NCBI GenBank assembly: GCA_963697705.1
Contig: CAVOPA010000017.1
Location: 1,488,001 to 1,552,000 of the forward strand
DNA: 64,000 nt
Reading direction: 5' to 3'
Source of the DNA: CAVUCH01 sp963697705
GTDB lineage: Bacteria; Acidobacteriota; Vicinamibacteria; Vicinamibacterales; JAENWD01
The position numbers and the translations under genes are program-made. Under the pieces are notes generated by a model that searched no databases, was not told the DNA's origin, and saw nothing but the letters and a program-made list of their open reading frames with translations. This document shows positions 26,848 to 37,909 of the stretch, piece after piece (within the stretch, counting starts at the first letter, position 1; each line of letters opens with the position of its first letter).

Positions 26848-27162
26848 TTATTTGCCTTTCAGGCCATCTCGCCAAGCGATGACCTCGAGTTCGCCGCGCA
26901 CGGCTTCTTCGACCGGGATGACTGGGTGCACCTCGAACACGAACGCAGGGAGCATCGAACAGAATTTGTGAATGGTCACCAGATCGTCGCATTCCATCAA
27001 CATGTGCCCGCCCCACTCGCCGACTCGGATCACAAAGAAATCGATCTTGAAATTGCCCGGCGCTTTCCATTGGCCGAAGACTTCGAGGATTCGCTTCTGG
27101 GCATTCTCGTATTCGATAGGCGAACCCTGCGGGCGTTCGAACCAGCTGATCACATATTTCAT
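26848..27162 (-). CDS. DUF3303 family protein
   Basis: 104 residues starting MKYVISWFERPQGSPIEYEN. The WF-x-RPxGSxxEYExAQKRIL pattern, GEWGGHMLMECDD and VHPVIPVEEAV match DUF3303, a small ferredoxin-like-fold family common in acidobacteria. The upstream extension to 27342 is rejected because the family always begins at this Met. Function unknown. Confidence 0.8.
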   Translation of the reverse strand: MKYVISWFERPQGSPIEYENAQKRILEVFGQWKAPGNFKIDFFVIRVGEWGGHMLMECDDLVTIHKFCSMLPAFVFEVHPVIPVEEAVRGELEVIAWRDGLKGK

Positions 27163-27259
27163 TTGCCAGCCTTCCTGAAAAGAGGTGAATTTCTCGGACG
27201 CGGCGAATGTTACCACGCAGCTCGGGCGGAAATGCGAGGGTGGATTACGGCGCAGGAGG

Positions 27260-27478
27260 CTGGCTTTTCCGCCACAAATGAGCTTTGAACTGTTCGGTCG
27301 GGGGACGGCCACGGTCGAGTTGCGACCGAACCCATTCGGCACCCCAGTGTGGGAGTTTGGGCAGGCTCGCTATGCGTTTGCACCCACGCCTGAGCCTGCG
27401 ACGACGCTCGTGCTGGTCGGCGGTGGTTTGGCCGTGATGGCGTGGCGACGCGGACGTCCAAGACTACCGAGACGCTGA
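27260..27478 (+). pseudogene. PEP-CTERM protein remnant
   Basis: The frame reads SFELFGRGTATVELRPNPFG then RYAFAPTPEPATTLVLVGGG, LAVMAWRRGRPRLPRR and a stop. The PxPEPAT, membrane helix and Arg-rich end are a PEP-CTERM exosortase signal, and the residues just before it look like the last beta strands of an exported protein. The first two thirds of such a protein are absent, and the sequence collides with the start region of the DUF3303 gene. Confidence 0.55.
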
Positions 27479-27609
27479 GCGACAGCTTGTTGGCGCTCAT
27501 GTAAAACTGGCTAAATCTGCACCGCGACATCCTGAGGCCCGGCCATCGGCGCTTCGGCTTCTGCTCCTGCTGTCCGCGTGTGAGACTGCTCCGCCTCCCG
27601 TTCGGATAG

Positions 27610-27966
27610 GACGCTTCAATGGCTCAAGCACCTGGTCGGGCTGCTCGATGACCTACAGCGATGGGCGTCGGCATCATCTCCCTGCGAGAGGGACTGGATT
27701 GGACGACACCGTGCGGTCGTCTACAAGCGCAGCTCCTCGCGATGATCGCGGAATTCGAGCGGGCGCGCCTGCGTGAGCGGGTGCTCGCGGGGATGGCGCG
27801 GGCGCGCCGGGACGGAAAGCGTCTGGGACGCCCACCCCGGCATGTGACCGCCTGTGTGATTAGGCACATCCGCCTGCGCGCCCGCGAACCGGGCGCGCAG
27901 GTCCAGCCACTGTCAAGACGAGCGCGACACGCCGAGCCGTCTGATCACGCCTCCCTCATGTCATGA
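27610..27966 (+). pseudogene. Serine recombinase (resolvase) remnant
   Basis: LKHLVGLLDDLQ in one frame is followed at 27661 in another by GVGIISLREGLDWTTPCGRL, then LAMIAEFERARLRERVLAGM and GKRLGRPPR. This is the second half of a serine-recombinase catalytic domain: LREGxDxTTPxGR, then the long E helix with EFERxRxRER. The N-terminal third with the catalytic serine and the DNA-binding domain are missing or scrambled, and there is one frameshift near 27655. A relic of an integrating or resolving element. Confidence 0.75.
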
Positions 27967-28024
27967 AGGTGCCCCTATGCACCGGAGCAAATCAACCAGA
28001 CGCTTGGCCCCAATGAGTGCGAAC

Positions 28025-28498
28025 CTATTTGGCGGCTTGCGAGCAGTGATTCGCCATCAGCTTCCAAACGCCGTTCTGCTGTTGGAGCGCGTCCGTGCAG
28101 AGGACTGTTCTGGCGTAGTGCTGTCCTTGGATCACTGCGTCGTACGTGGTGGTGTAGGTTGCGACGGCCAGGTCGCCGTGGACGCGCACTTTCAAATCGC
28201 TGAGATTCTGACTGGTCGTCTTGTTGTTCTTGGTGTCCTTCATGTCCGCCAGCATCGAGGACTTCGTATCCCACGTGCCGCGGCTCGTGCCGCCGGTGAA
28301 GTCACTCGCCAGGGACTTCTCGTAAAACGTCGAGTCGTTCGCCAGCACGGCTTTGATGGCATCATTTTCGAACGTCGTGATCGCCGCAACTCCACCTGAA
28401 TCCGTGACCTTCGGTCCTTCACCGGAGACGAGCACGGGCGCAGCAGCCGTGACCGTCAACGCGAGGGCGCACGCGACAAATGACTTCATATTGAGCAT
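28025..28498 (-). CDS. Exported NTF2-like (DUF4440-type) protein
   Basis: 157 residues starting MLNMKSFVACALALTVTAAA, a clear signal peptide. The mature domain has ENDAIKAVLANDSTFYEKSL, then ASDFTGGTSRGTWDTKSSML, LKVRVHGDLAVATYTTTYD and a final GVWKLMANHCSQ. This is the cone-shaped NTF2-like fold of the DUF4440/ketosteroid-isomerase group, with the typical xRWKLxxxHxS-like ending. Such proteins may be isomerases or ligand-binding proteins. An in-frame ATG at 28489 (MKSF) is an alternative start. Confidence 0.8.
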   Translation of the reverse strand: MLNMKSFVACALALTVTAAAPVLVSGEGPKVTDSGGVAAITTFENDAIKAVLANDSTFYEKSLASDFTGGTSRGTWDTKSSMLADMKDTKNNKTTSQNLSDLKVRVHGDLAVATYTTTYDAVIQGQHYARTVLCTDALQQQNGVWKLMANHCSQAAK

Positions 28499-29528
28499 CC
28501 TTCCACAGCCGACATTGACAGAGATAGCGCACACCAGCCAGATCGTTGGCCGCACGGGTCGGACCCATGCGGCAAGGGTTTGCAGCGGCCTGCGAAAGCG
28601 GACCAGCCTTGCATTCCGGTCGTGGCGACCACGGTAGCAGCAACCGGACCGCACCACAGTTCGCTTTTGCACACCGCGCGGAGGGCTGAGGCCGTAGAAT
28701 CAGCGGCCGAGCACACGTACATGCTGCACCACGCACCAGACACCGAGGCTCGTGACCGAAGCGTTCAAGATCGTCCTGCAGGCGGTAGCCAGCTGACGGC
28801 GGCTGGCGACCCCCGACGCCGGAGGGAGTACGCCCGCAAGCGTGAGCAGGTGGTGGCACTCGAAGGTCTGGCGGCCCAAGTCTTGACTGCATTGCCGTCT
28901 CGGACCTCGCCTGCTCCGGGCGTTATGACATCCGCCGACCGCGCTAGAGCCGGGGGCGGACGGGGACGCGGGATCAATCGGTTCGCGGTGCCCCGGTGCC
29001 TGCGCGGCACGGCACGGCGCGCATCAGGCGATACTTACGGACGGCAGTGACCCGTGCGACATCGCTTAGCGAATCGTTCGTCCCGGCGGTCAATCACTAT
29101 GCGGGAAAGATGATGATGACGTGCTTCTCGATTTTTGGTCCATCCGGAACCGCAAGCACCCTTCGGGAGGGAGATGTCAGGAGGCACACCCCTACCGGCT
29201 GGTCGGCGCTCACCCTCGTTTCGTTCGGCTGGTGCGACGGCGGACCGGCCGTCCGCCGGACCTGACGACGAGGACGACGAAACCGACGAACGTGAGGATT
29301 GGCGGGATGACACTGCGCGTGACGACGACGGGCATCGCAGCACTGTGGGAGGAGCCGACACCGGACCGTGTAGATGCGCCGTTCCACCTGTACAACGCCC
29401 AAAAGGGGCGGAGTACACGACCCAGACCGCAGTGGGTGAGCGTCGTGTCGGGGAGATGAACGCCTGCGTGCTGTGCGAGCCGTTACTAGCGGAGGAGCCG
29501 TCGTCGCAGCGCCAAAGGACCGCCAGCC
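28499..29528. other. Gene-free stretch
   Basis: About 1 kb with overlapping short frames on both strands and none I can support. A short frame at 29308-29459 (MTLRVTTTGIAALWEEPTPD) is the most protein-like piece but has no independent support. Confidence 0.4.
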
Positions 29529-30640
29529 CTAGTGCGCAACCGCCGTGAGGTTCGGCTCTCCCTCCGACGCCAGCGGCAGGTCGATGATGAAGACGCAGCC
29601 GTGGCCCGGCATGTTGCGGGTCACGATGTCGCCCCCGTGCGCCCGGACGGCCTTGCGGGCAATCGAGAGTCCCAGCCCCAAACCCGTGCGATCTCGTCCG
29701 CGTCGCTGCCCGAACGGCTGGAACAGTTCGCGGCCGCCCTCGGGAAGACCACCGCACTCGTCTTCCACCTCGATCAGGAGACGGGCGTCTGCCGTGCGTA
29801 CCCTGAGGACCACCCGGCTGCCCGGGCGCGTGTATTTGAACGCGTTGTTCAAGATGTTGGTGACGGCAGAGGCGAGGAGCTGGGGATCAGCGGTGACAGC
29901 CGCATCGCCGCAACTCGACTCGAACACGAACTCGACTCCACGGTACTCCGCCTGCAGGCGGGCGTTGACAGCGAGGTCGTTGACGAATGCCTCTACCGAC
30001 ATCTGTTCACGCCGCTGGACCTGTGCGTTCAAGCGGATGTCGGTCAGCGCACTGTTCACGAACACGGTCAGGTCCGTGAGGCTCCGGCCCAGTACGGCCC
30101 CCGTACTGCCGTTGATGGCGACGGTGCCTCTCTTCAAGAATCGCAAACGCGAGGTTGGCGGTGTTGAGCATGTTCCGAATTTCGTGCGCCACTTCGCCGG
30201 ATCGTTCGAGTTCATCGGTGGACGCGCGTTCGGCCGTCACGCGCCGTGCTCGGTCACCGCTTCCGCGATGGCGGTGTCGAGACACCGATTCAAGGTGTGG
30301 AATTCCTCGGTCGTGATCGGGGCGTGCTGTTCGAGCGCCAGCTCCGTGACGGCTTGGCAGATGTCGCCGTAGTCGTGGACCACTTGCGACAGGCTGAACC
30401 CTAACGCGACCAGTTCAGCGCCATGCCGGGCAGCAGCGGTGCCGATGGCTCCGGTCGCAAATGGGGAAGCGGTCGCTTCGCGCCGCAGGGTCTCAGACAG
30501 CTGGGTGAGGAAGAGCGGTACGCCGTCCTCCAGTTCCGCAGGAGTTGCCGAGGGCCACGGCCGCGCGACCAGCCGTTCTCGGGTTCTGGCAATAATCGCG
30601 TCTCGGTGGAGGGTGAGAAACTCGTAGCAGCATCATGCGC
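29529..30640 (-). pseudogene. RsbRD-type sensor histidine kinase, frameshifted
   Basis: Three frames assemble into one protein. The first (30628 to 30233) gives EFLTLHRDAIIARTRERLVA ... LVALGFSLSQVVHDYGDICQ, an RsbRD-like N-terminal regulatory domain. The second gives ELERSGEVAHEIRNMLNTAN, with the H-box histidine. The third gives KRGTVAINGSTGAVLGRSLT and a complete ATPase domain: NILNNAFKYTR (N box), VEDECGGLPEG (G1) and GLGLGLSIARKAVRAHGGDI (G2), with its stop at 29529. Breaks lie near 30235 and 30135. Without them it would be a ~365-residue soluble kinase. It is the only histidine kinase in the window and a conceivable former partner of the receiver-only regulators, though not adjacent. 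Confidence 0.75.
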
Positions 30641-31053
30641 TGGTCCGCTCCGCGCCCGTCCGGCCAGGTCGTCCCGGTCGGTGGTGGTGGGGAACGCACT
30701 CGCAGTGTAGCTGAGGTCCGAGCGTGCGCTGTTCTGTTGTGCACACCGGCCGGGCAGGGAGGGCCGGGGGGACGGCGCGACGAATTCGTCGTCGGTATCG
30801 TCGGGTCACCGACCCGTGTACCCCAGTTCGACACGATCTGCCCGACAAGGGGCGGAGTGATTTTCCGGGTTGCCGCGCGTGCGGATCTCGCGACTCAAAA
30901 GCATGACTGGTCCCGACCGTCCACGCGACGTAAACGAGCAGCGGTGCCCATAGTGCGAAGCGTCCTTGGTTCAGCAGCTGTCAGTCGTCGGCGGACAGGT
31001 CTGGTTGGTCTGCGGGCGCTGCGGCCTACGCTGGAGCCATGAGCTGCGCCGCT
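30641..31053. other. Gene-free stretch
   Basis: Nothing supportable on either strand; it presumably held the promoter of the broken histidine kinase. Confidence 0.4.
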
Positions 31054-33820
31054 TCAGGCCGTCGGCTGCCAGAGACCGACCTGCGAGCCGCTGAATGCTA
31101 GCGCTGGTCTATCAGCCAGACGTTGCTTTTGGTGAGTGAAAGCACTGATGGCCAGGTGCTTGCCGTCCGGCGAGGGAATTGCCTGGCCTGACACCTGTCT
31201 GCTCGGGCCTCCAGAGCATACGTGCGTTCCCCTCTGCCGTGATGAAGAGCAACGGTTGATGCGGGGATGCCATTTCCAGTGACAGGAATCCGCCAGTCGG
31301 AAATGAGTCAAGTGACCGGAGCTGGACAGCATTCTTCACCAAACTCGACGTCATGTGAGGGCTCTCCGTGGAAAGACACGAGTCGAATGCGATTCTGGAT
31401 GCCCGTCTCCTCGGGCACGATGTAGGCGAGGTGTTCTCCGTCAGGTGTGAGGTTCGCGCCGGGGGTGTTGGAAGGGAGTCGCGTGAGTTCCTGCTGTTTG
31501 CCGCGAATCGGGTCGAATGCAAAAACCACAAGGGGTGAATCAGGGCGCCGAACTGACTTCGAGCAGCACACAGCGACCGTGAAACGAGCAATGGCACCAG
31601 CCATGAGGCGCCGGATGGCAACGTGACCAATGGATTGGGGAACGGCCGCCGATGAGCGGTATGCGAATAATCCGAGTGGGCTTCTCTGCCTGTTCGTCGG
31701 TGTACAGGACCCACTGACCGTCGCTGGTCAGCCGTGGCGTGATTTGGTGGCCCGGACCGACGACGAACGGCTCAGCGACATCGCTCTCCAGACGCTGCTT
31801 GAAGATCTGGACGTCCGTTTTCATTCGATTTGAAGATTACCCGGGTGCTGTCGGGCGTCCACGTAAACGCTGCATCGTCACGTTCGTCCGGTGTGAGGCG
31901 CTTGGGCGTGGTCAGAACGGTGTGTCTCGCATCAAAGTCCGCCACATACACATCCGATTGAAATGTCGCTCGCAGGAACGTGAACCGCGAGCCGTCGCTG
32001 GGACGTGCGCTGATTTCATCGATGTAATCAGACCCCCAATCCGTCAGGGCTCTCGTGCGGGTCGCATCGCGTGCCGCCGTGTGAATCTCAACCAGCGCTC
32101 TCGCCTCGGGAACGTTGACCGGCTTGAGGGGCCTTCACGAGGACGGCGAACATGCGGCCGTCGGAGAGGGCGGGACCAACGTGCACCACTTCTGTACCTT
32201 TGTGCCACGGTGAAGACCAAAGTAGGAGACCCGCCGCCCGCCGAGACACTCTCGATGACGCCAGGGCTCCTCACGAAGTAGACATGACTTCCGTCAGCGC
32301 TCCACGCGGCACCCCTGAATTCCCCGACACGAATCAGTGTCTTTGGAGCCTCGCCGTCCAACAAATTCACCTTCACGTCACCGGACGCAGCGATTGTCAG
32401 CAGCCGGGAACCGTCGGGCGTCGCTGCCATGAAGAAGTCATTGACCGGCCAACGTCGCTCCCGATGGCTGACGCGAGCCGCCAAGAATTGACAGGTCCCA
32501 TCCGACGCACGGGCGCCGGTCACAGCGAGCCGCGCGAATCTTCGTCGCGTCGCCGGTCCACGTGTACACGGTCATCCCCGAGGTGTCAGGCAAACGTTGG
32601 GTCTCTCCAGTATCGATGATGCGGACTTGAATGCCGGTGGGGTCCGAGGACGTGATGTACTTGCCATCGGGCGAGATGCGTGCCGAGCTGACCGACACGT
32701 CGGCCGGATTGGCCGTCAGCCGGGTGACGGTCGGGGCGGGCGTTGCACGTGGCTCCTGAAACACGGTGAGTGAACCAGAACCACGCGCCAGCCCCAGCGA
32801 GAATCGCGGCACCCAGAACGGCCGCAGCGCCCACGAGTGCGCGATGGTGTCGGCGCGGTACTACACCAGTTGTCGTGCCGGGCTGTTGGATTGAGGCGTT
32901 GTCGAACCGCTGCTGGGCACAACCGCGCCATCAGAGGGCGCGTGTTGACGCGGGAAGGCTTCCTCTCGCAGCGACTCGAGATTGAGACGCAGCTCCTTCA
33001 TCAGCTGGTAGCGTCGTTCTCGGTCTTTCCTAGCGCCTTGCTCACGATCGCTGCAATTCACCCGGCGTGTGCGGTTCGAACTGCATCAGCGGCGCCGGGT
33101 CACGGTCGAGAATCGCGGCGAGCACGTCGCTGCTCGTCGGTTCCGAGAACGGCCGACGGCCAGCCACCATCTCGGACAGGATTACGCCCACCGACCAGAT
33201 GTCCGTCCGCGCGTCCACGTCCTGTCCACGGGTTTGCTCGGGCGACATGGGACGCGGCCGTGCCAACGACACCGCCCGCTTCGGTCTTCAGGACCGTGGT
33301 GCGTCGTCTGGCCTCCCGCGATCTCCGCCGCTGCTGGCGCTAGCTTGGCAATACCGAAGTCCAGCACTTTGGCGAGCCCGTCAGCCTGGATCAGGACGTT
33401 GTCTGGCTTGATGTCCCGGTGGACGATGCGAGCCGGTGCGCCGCGCCCAGCGCATTGGCCACTTGGAGGCCAATGTCACGCCCCTCGCGAAGCGCGGCTA
33501 GCCGGCCGTCGAGAGTTGCTGCCGGACCCTCACGCCCTCGACGGACTCGATCGCGATGTAGGCGTCGGCCCTCGCTGGTGTCGCCGAGTGCGTGGATTGT
33601 GCAGACGTTCGGGTGGTTCAGGGCGGACGCGGCTCTCGCCTCCTGCTCGAAGCGTTGGACGCGGGAGGGGTCGCGGGTCAGATTCGGCAGGCAGGACCTT
33701 CAGTGCGACCTTCCGGCCCAGACGCACCTCAGTGGCGAGCCACACCTCGCCCATCCCGCCCGAGCCGAGGGGGCGCACGATTCCATAGGCGTCGAGCCGA
33801 GAGCCGGGGCCGAGGGGCAC
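31054..33820 (-). pseudogene. Ser/Thr kinase with TolB/WD40-like domain, many frameshifts
   Basis: Pieces in successive frames follow family order. First is YGIVRPLGSGGMGEVWLATE with RKVALKVLPAE (kinase start, ~33800). Next come MLDFGIAKLAP (DFG), MSPEQTRGQDVDARTDIWSV (APE region), a juxtamembrane linker, AAVLGAAILAGAGAWFWF (membrane helix, ~32810) and propeller strands (ISPDGKYITSSDPTGIQVRI, ATPDGSRLLTIAASGDVKVN, WSADGSHVYFVRSPG, LTSDGQWVLYTDEQ, LTPDGEHLAYIVPEE, IPSPDGKHLAISAF). The stop is at 31054. At least eight indels are needed to rebuild it; the reconstructed length (~900 residues) matches the family. It is a pseudogene unless the local assembly is very poor. Confidence 0.75.
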
Positions 33821-33965
33821 GTTGGAGGGTGGGCGGGATTATAGCGGCGATTTTAACGCAGTCGAACTCAGCGGGTTGTGCCCCCGAACCGGGAGCTATG
33901 TCAGAGGACGACCGCGAAAATGGAGCGCGTCCGGGAGGAGAACCGCAGTCCGAAGTTCCGGCGCT

Positions 33966-34640
33966 TCACCGGAAGTTCTCGATCAACATCAGGTCGCTGG
34001 TGTCGCGCATGTGCCTCAGATACAGGATCGACATGCCGTCGGGCGACACCCGCGAGACCGAGCGGCAGAACATCTGGGTCGTTTTGGTACCATGCTCCAA
34101 CCGTCCGAGAACCCGGTCTCTTCCTCGTTCCTCGGGATCGATGACATGAAGGGCCGGATCCGGGCTGCTTGGAGTCACAGGCCTCGTAATAGACGCCCTG
34201 CGGACCGGTGGCAAAGGCCGTCGGCTTGACGCATCCGACGAGCTGCCGGGGGGCGCCGCCGCTGAGTGGCAGCATAAGAAGCGGCGAGTCCGCCTCCTTC
34301 GGCTGGTATAACAGCTCTTCCCGTCTCTCGACTCGCACGCGAATTTCCCACTGCCGCCGTGGGTGACTTGCTCCGACGGACCACCACTCGCGAGCACGCG
34401 CCGAATGTGACGGCCAGTCCCGTGATCGGCGGCGAAGTAGATCCAGCGGCCATCCCGAGACCAGTAGGGGACATGCTGATCGCCGGGATCCCGGTGCGGG
34501 TCGGTACAGTGCTCTACCGCCGTCAGCATCGATGATCCAGATGTGCGTGTGCCCAGCCGTGAACGAATCGAACGCGATCGGCGCGCCGTTGTGGACAGCG
34601 AGCGCGCTGCCGCCTGTTTCGGGAGCGTTAGCGAGTGGCC
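33966..34640 (-). pseudogene. C-terminal propeller fragment of another kinase-TolB gene
   Basis: Frames on the minus strand contain YWSRDGRWIYFAADHGTGRH, RVLASGGPSEQVTHGG, EHGTKTTQMFCRSVSRVSPD and ILYLRHMRDTSDLMLIENFR followed by the stop at 33966. These are the last blades and C-terminus of the TolB-type sensor domain found on acidobacterial kinases. No kinase domain precedes it; the upstream neighbour is an unrelated zinc-ribbon ORF. Several frames are interleaved, so it is degraded. It ends about 145 bases before the start of the next broken kinase gene on the same strand. Confidence 0.6.
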
Positions 34641-34706
34641 TCGGCGTTGATCACCCACTCTCGTCGGCCCAGCGGAGCGCGTGCCGTTGGCTCGTTCAGC
34701 GCGGGG

Positions 34707-34919
34707 TCAGGATGCGTCCCGGACGGGTTGAGCAGCTCGCCTTCGGTCGACCATGCGCCGTCTCTCGGCGTGCAACCAAACGTGCAGACAGGCTTCGCAC
34801 CGAAGGTAGAAGAAACGCTCGGCTACTGTCGCAAGCCGCACATGGGCACCGGCGCATTCAGGGCACGCAAAGCCGCTCACCTGAGGCTGACTCCCGTTGG
34901 ACCGCTTCCGTCTGCCCAT
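34707..34919 (-). CDS. Small zinc-ribbon protein
   Basis: 70 residues. FACPECAGAHVRLATVAERF is followed by FYLRCEACLHVWLHAERR, giving C-x2-C ... C-x2-C spaced as in a compact zinc ribbon, with a basic tail. Very short ribbons ending LRCxxCxHxW are common but uncharacterised in soil bacteria; they may bind nucleic acid. No strong ribosome-binding site is seen. It lies between dead kinase fragments. Confidence 0.45.
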   Translation of the reverse strand: MGRRKRSNGSQPQVSGFACPECAGAHVRLATVAERFFYLRCEACLHVWLHAERRRMVDRRRAAQPVRDAS

Positions 34920-36269
34920 AGTGTTATGCGGACATGGTATGCGGGTCAGGTGCGGATCGCGATCAGTGCCGACACGATCGTCGTCACTACATGCTTGATG
35001 TGGAGACAGGCACGGTGGAGGTCGCTCTGCGACTACCCGTCACGTCAGAGCGTAAAGGAGGAGCGGCGTGCGGCGGCAACCAGTGCGCGCGGGCTGAAGA
35101 CCACGTCGGCTGTTCGTCGCCATGTTCCAGGTGTTCCGGCTATTCCGGTCTATTCGAGACAAGGCGAGGCTTGTGGTAGCTCGTTCCGCGGGCAGTGTGC
35201 GCCTACTTGGTTCAGAGGTGTCGTCGATGCCGAATGGTCGTTCGGGTGGTTTCACCCTCGACAGAGCAGAACTCAAACGATTGGTGACCACCACGCCACA
35301 GGCCGAAGTCGTTGCTACTCCTGTAGTGAACACGCCGTTTCGGCTCACCCCGTAACCGGGGCCGGCTGCTGCTCGTCAATCCACTCAGCGGCCGCGCAGC
35401 TGCGCAAAATGGACTGTCGCCGTTAGGTCTGTAGTCGTAAGAAGGCGGTCCACATTGATAGGGATTCAGTCGTTCGCGCGTCGAGAGGCAACGGCGCCGA
35501 CTCTGCACCGGCGACGGCTCGTTCGCGTCAGGATGCACCACACCCGTGGCTCGGAGGCGCGCATTGAGCCTCTCGGCGTACCTCGATGCAGCATCTCGAC
35601 AATACGAGATCGAAGAAGTCGTAGCCGAACAGCAGTGGCCATAGACGAGCGAAAAAGCCGTTCGGGCGCATGCGGACAGACTCTACTGCAACTCCCTCGA
35701 ACCCGGAACTCTCAAGTTCCTAGGTAGCAGGGCGAGGGGAAGCACCTTGTGGCGTTTACTCATTTCAAGACCGATGCGAACAAGCCGGCGCTCGGGATTG
35801 TGGGGGACACGACCCGTGTGTCGAGGTGCATGCGCGTGCGGCACAGCATCCGGCATCGCACAGCGCTCCGGCACGACCTCCCACATCTTCCGCACGGCCG
35901 CGTCGGCGGGAGTGCTCAGCGGGTTCGGTGTTGCCATTTGGGGCAGCCTACTTGCCGAGGCGATGAGCGACTGGTTACAGGTCTCGGTGAGCGCCGCGCC
36001 CGGATTGAGATCTCCCCGATGTACCTGCGGAATCGTAATTCGGCCCGCACATGTGTAAGCGAAAACGTGGCGTCCCTGTCTGGTTGCTTGCGTCCTGCTC
36101 CCACCCGCGCAACACTCCGATAGGTACGCCCTTTGCGGCTGGTTTGCGAGATGCGAATCGTGCTTCGGCGTTCTCGGAATGGATCGCCGTTCTCCTGCGT
36201 CGGCCCCGGCGCGCGGTGAAACGCGCAGACGGTGAGACCGGCCCGCCAGGCGCGGCACATGGGGCGGCC
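34920..36269. other. Long gene-poor stretch
   Basis: About 1.35 kb with no gene I can support. A short plus-strand frame at 35230-35355 (MPNGRSGGFTLDRAELKRLV) reads like a real small protein but lacks independent evidence. Around 35750-36050 the minus strand reads TETCNQSLIASASRLPQMAT, possibly a decayed protein. Everything else is compositional. Confidence 0.4.
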
Positions 36270-37281
36270 CCGCGGTGCCGGCAATGACGAGGACGCCGAA
36301 CGCGCGTTTCAGGCCGAACTCCGCGCGGCGCCCCAGCGATGCGCCGCTGGATCTCGGACTCGGTATCGCCCTGCAGGGGCAGCGGCGGAGCCGAGGAAGC
36401 GCGCGCGTCACCCTCTACTCGCGCGTCGCAGCTCGTTGCCGCGCCTCACGGCGGCGTCTGCGCTGCTCGGACAGATCCTCTACGCGTCGGGCGAGCTGGA
36501 CGGCGCCATCGCGCTCTATGAGCGGGCGACGAGGAACGTGTCCGGTGTCCCGCAGATGCGGCAGCGCCTCGACCAGTGGCGCGCTGAAGCGGCACGGCTA
36601 CACGCCGGAAGACGAGCAGAGTGGAGAGGGGCGCTTCAGCGTCCTCTTCGAGGGACCGGAGGAGCGCACGCCTGTCGCCGCCGCGCGTGCATCGAGGTGC
36701 TCGAAAGCGGCGGACCGGCGGATCGGCGCCCGGTCGAACACGTATCCGCGGCGAGACGACACCGGTCATCCTTCACACGCAGCAGCAATTTCGCGACGCG
36801 GCAGCGGGTCTCCGACCTGGGCAGTCGGCGCGTACTGACGGACGCATCCGGCTGGCCGTGCGCGGCGGCCTGGAGGAGCCGGCGGTGCTCGATCGTGTCG
36901 TGGTCCACGAGTTCGTGCATGCGCTGATTCAGCGTATGGCCCCTCGAGGCGTGCCGGCGTGGCTGCACGAAGGACTCGCGGTGAACCTGTCAGAGGAGGA
37001 CCCGCGCTGGGCGGACACGATCCTCTCCGCGTCTCCACAGTCGGGTACCGCTTTCGGCGCTCGAGAGCGGCTTCTCGGGACTCGCCAGCGCCGCGGCTGG
37101 CGTTGCGTATGCGGAGAGCACCATGGCGGCGGGCATCGTGATCCGGCGCCTGGGGCCGAACCTGCCCGCATTCCTGCAGTCACTGGGGAGTATCGGAACG
37201 GTGGATGCGGGGCTGGCCAGCTTCGGGTTCACGACGGCCGATCTGGACGCAACCATCCGGGCGCGAATGCGCAGCCGCTGA
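36270..37281 (+). pseudogene. TPR plus HExxH (peptidase MA-like) protein, frameshifted
   Basis: The plus strand holds a TPR-like start (EDAERAFQAELRAAP, then LGQILYASGELDGAIALYER). It continues with GYTPEDEQSGEGRFSVLFEG and a gluzincin core, DRVVVHEFVHALIQRMAPRG then VPAWLHEGLAVNLSEED. The HEFVH zinc motif and the downstream WLHEGLA glutamate match the peptidase MA-like family. The end (GIVIRRLGPNLPAFLQSLGS ... ATIRARMRSR, stop at 37279-37281) is in yet another frame. At least four frame changes are needed. An intact homologue would be a ~350-residue, probably exported, zinc peptidase. Confidence 0.6.
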
Positions 37282-37558
37282 GGGCATCCGTGCCTTGCAC
37301 GCCGGTAATCACGGGTCGCGCGTGGCGCGGTAGTGAAGCCCGCCACTTTCAAGGCATGTGATCCCGCTTGGCAGCAGACCAGTCACACGTGTTCATGTGC
37401 ATCAAGGCACGGCTCCGCTGCTTCGAGCCTGGTGGTGAATGGTGAGCTTCAATACTCTTTCCGAGGAGGCTGAGCGCCCGCCTGCGAGGTTCCAAAACGA
37501 CGCGCCGAACTGTCATCGTGAGTCTGCGGCAAGGCGTATGATCGGGACGGAGGCGCCT

Positions 37559-37909
37559 ATGCGGATCGAGAAGTTCTGATTCGGCCACATCATCATCGAT
37601 GGCGTCACCTACGATCACGATGTGGTCATCGACCAAGGAAAGATCCGGAAACGAGTGAAGAAGCCGTCGAAGAAACTGCGCGATGCCTTCGCCCATACGC
37701 CGCTCTCGGCGGCAGAAAAGATTCCATGGAAGTGCCGCCGGCTCGTCATCGGCACCGGGGCTTACGGCAACCTGCCCGTTACGGAGGATGTGAAGCGCGA
37801 GGCCGCACGGCGCGAGCTCAAGCTCGTCATTCTGCCGACCGTCGAGGCCATCGAGGAGCTCCAGAAGTCTTCGCGGCGCACGAACGCCGTCCTGCACGTG
37901 ACGTGCTGA
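37559..37909 (+). CDS. Mth938-like (DUF498) protein with early in-frame stop
   Basis: From the ATG at 37559, with GGAGG a few bases upstream, translation gives MRIEKF, a TGA at 37577-37579, then FGHIIIDGVTYDHDVVIDQG and an uninterrupted family sequence to 37909 (KKPSKKLRDAFAHTPLSAAE, WKCRRLVIGTGAYGNLPV, NAVLHVTC). The family normally has a serine-type codon (TCA or similar) at the seventh position, so one C-to-G change explains the stop. Either a nonsense mutation, a sequence error, or re-initiation at the GTG at 37619 gives a protein lacking the first strand. Function of the family is unknown (compact alpha/beta fold). Confidence 0.7.

Noticed and set aside
28580..29050. 156-residue plus-strand ORF in the gene-poor stretch
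   Set aside because: Arg/Ala-rich, overlapped by frames on the other strand, and no motif.
35230..35355. Short plus-strand ORF MPNGRSGGFTLDRAELK...
   Set aside because: Reads like a real small protein but has no ribosome-binding site of note, no homologue I recognise and no operon partner.
35740..36060. Possible decayed protein on the minus strand (TETCNQSLIASASRL...)
   Set aside because: No family recognised and no consistent frame.
37577..37579. TGA read as selenocysteine in the Mth938-like gene
   Set aside because: The family has no selenoprotein members known to me and no hairpin resembling a SECIS element follows; a point mutation or error is simpler.
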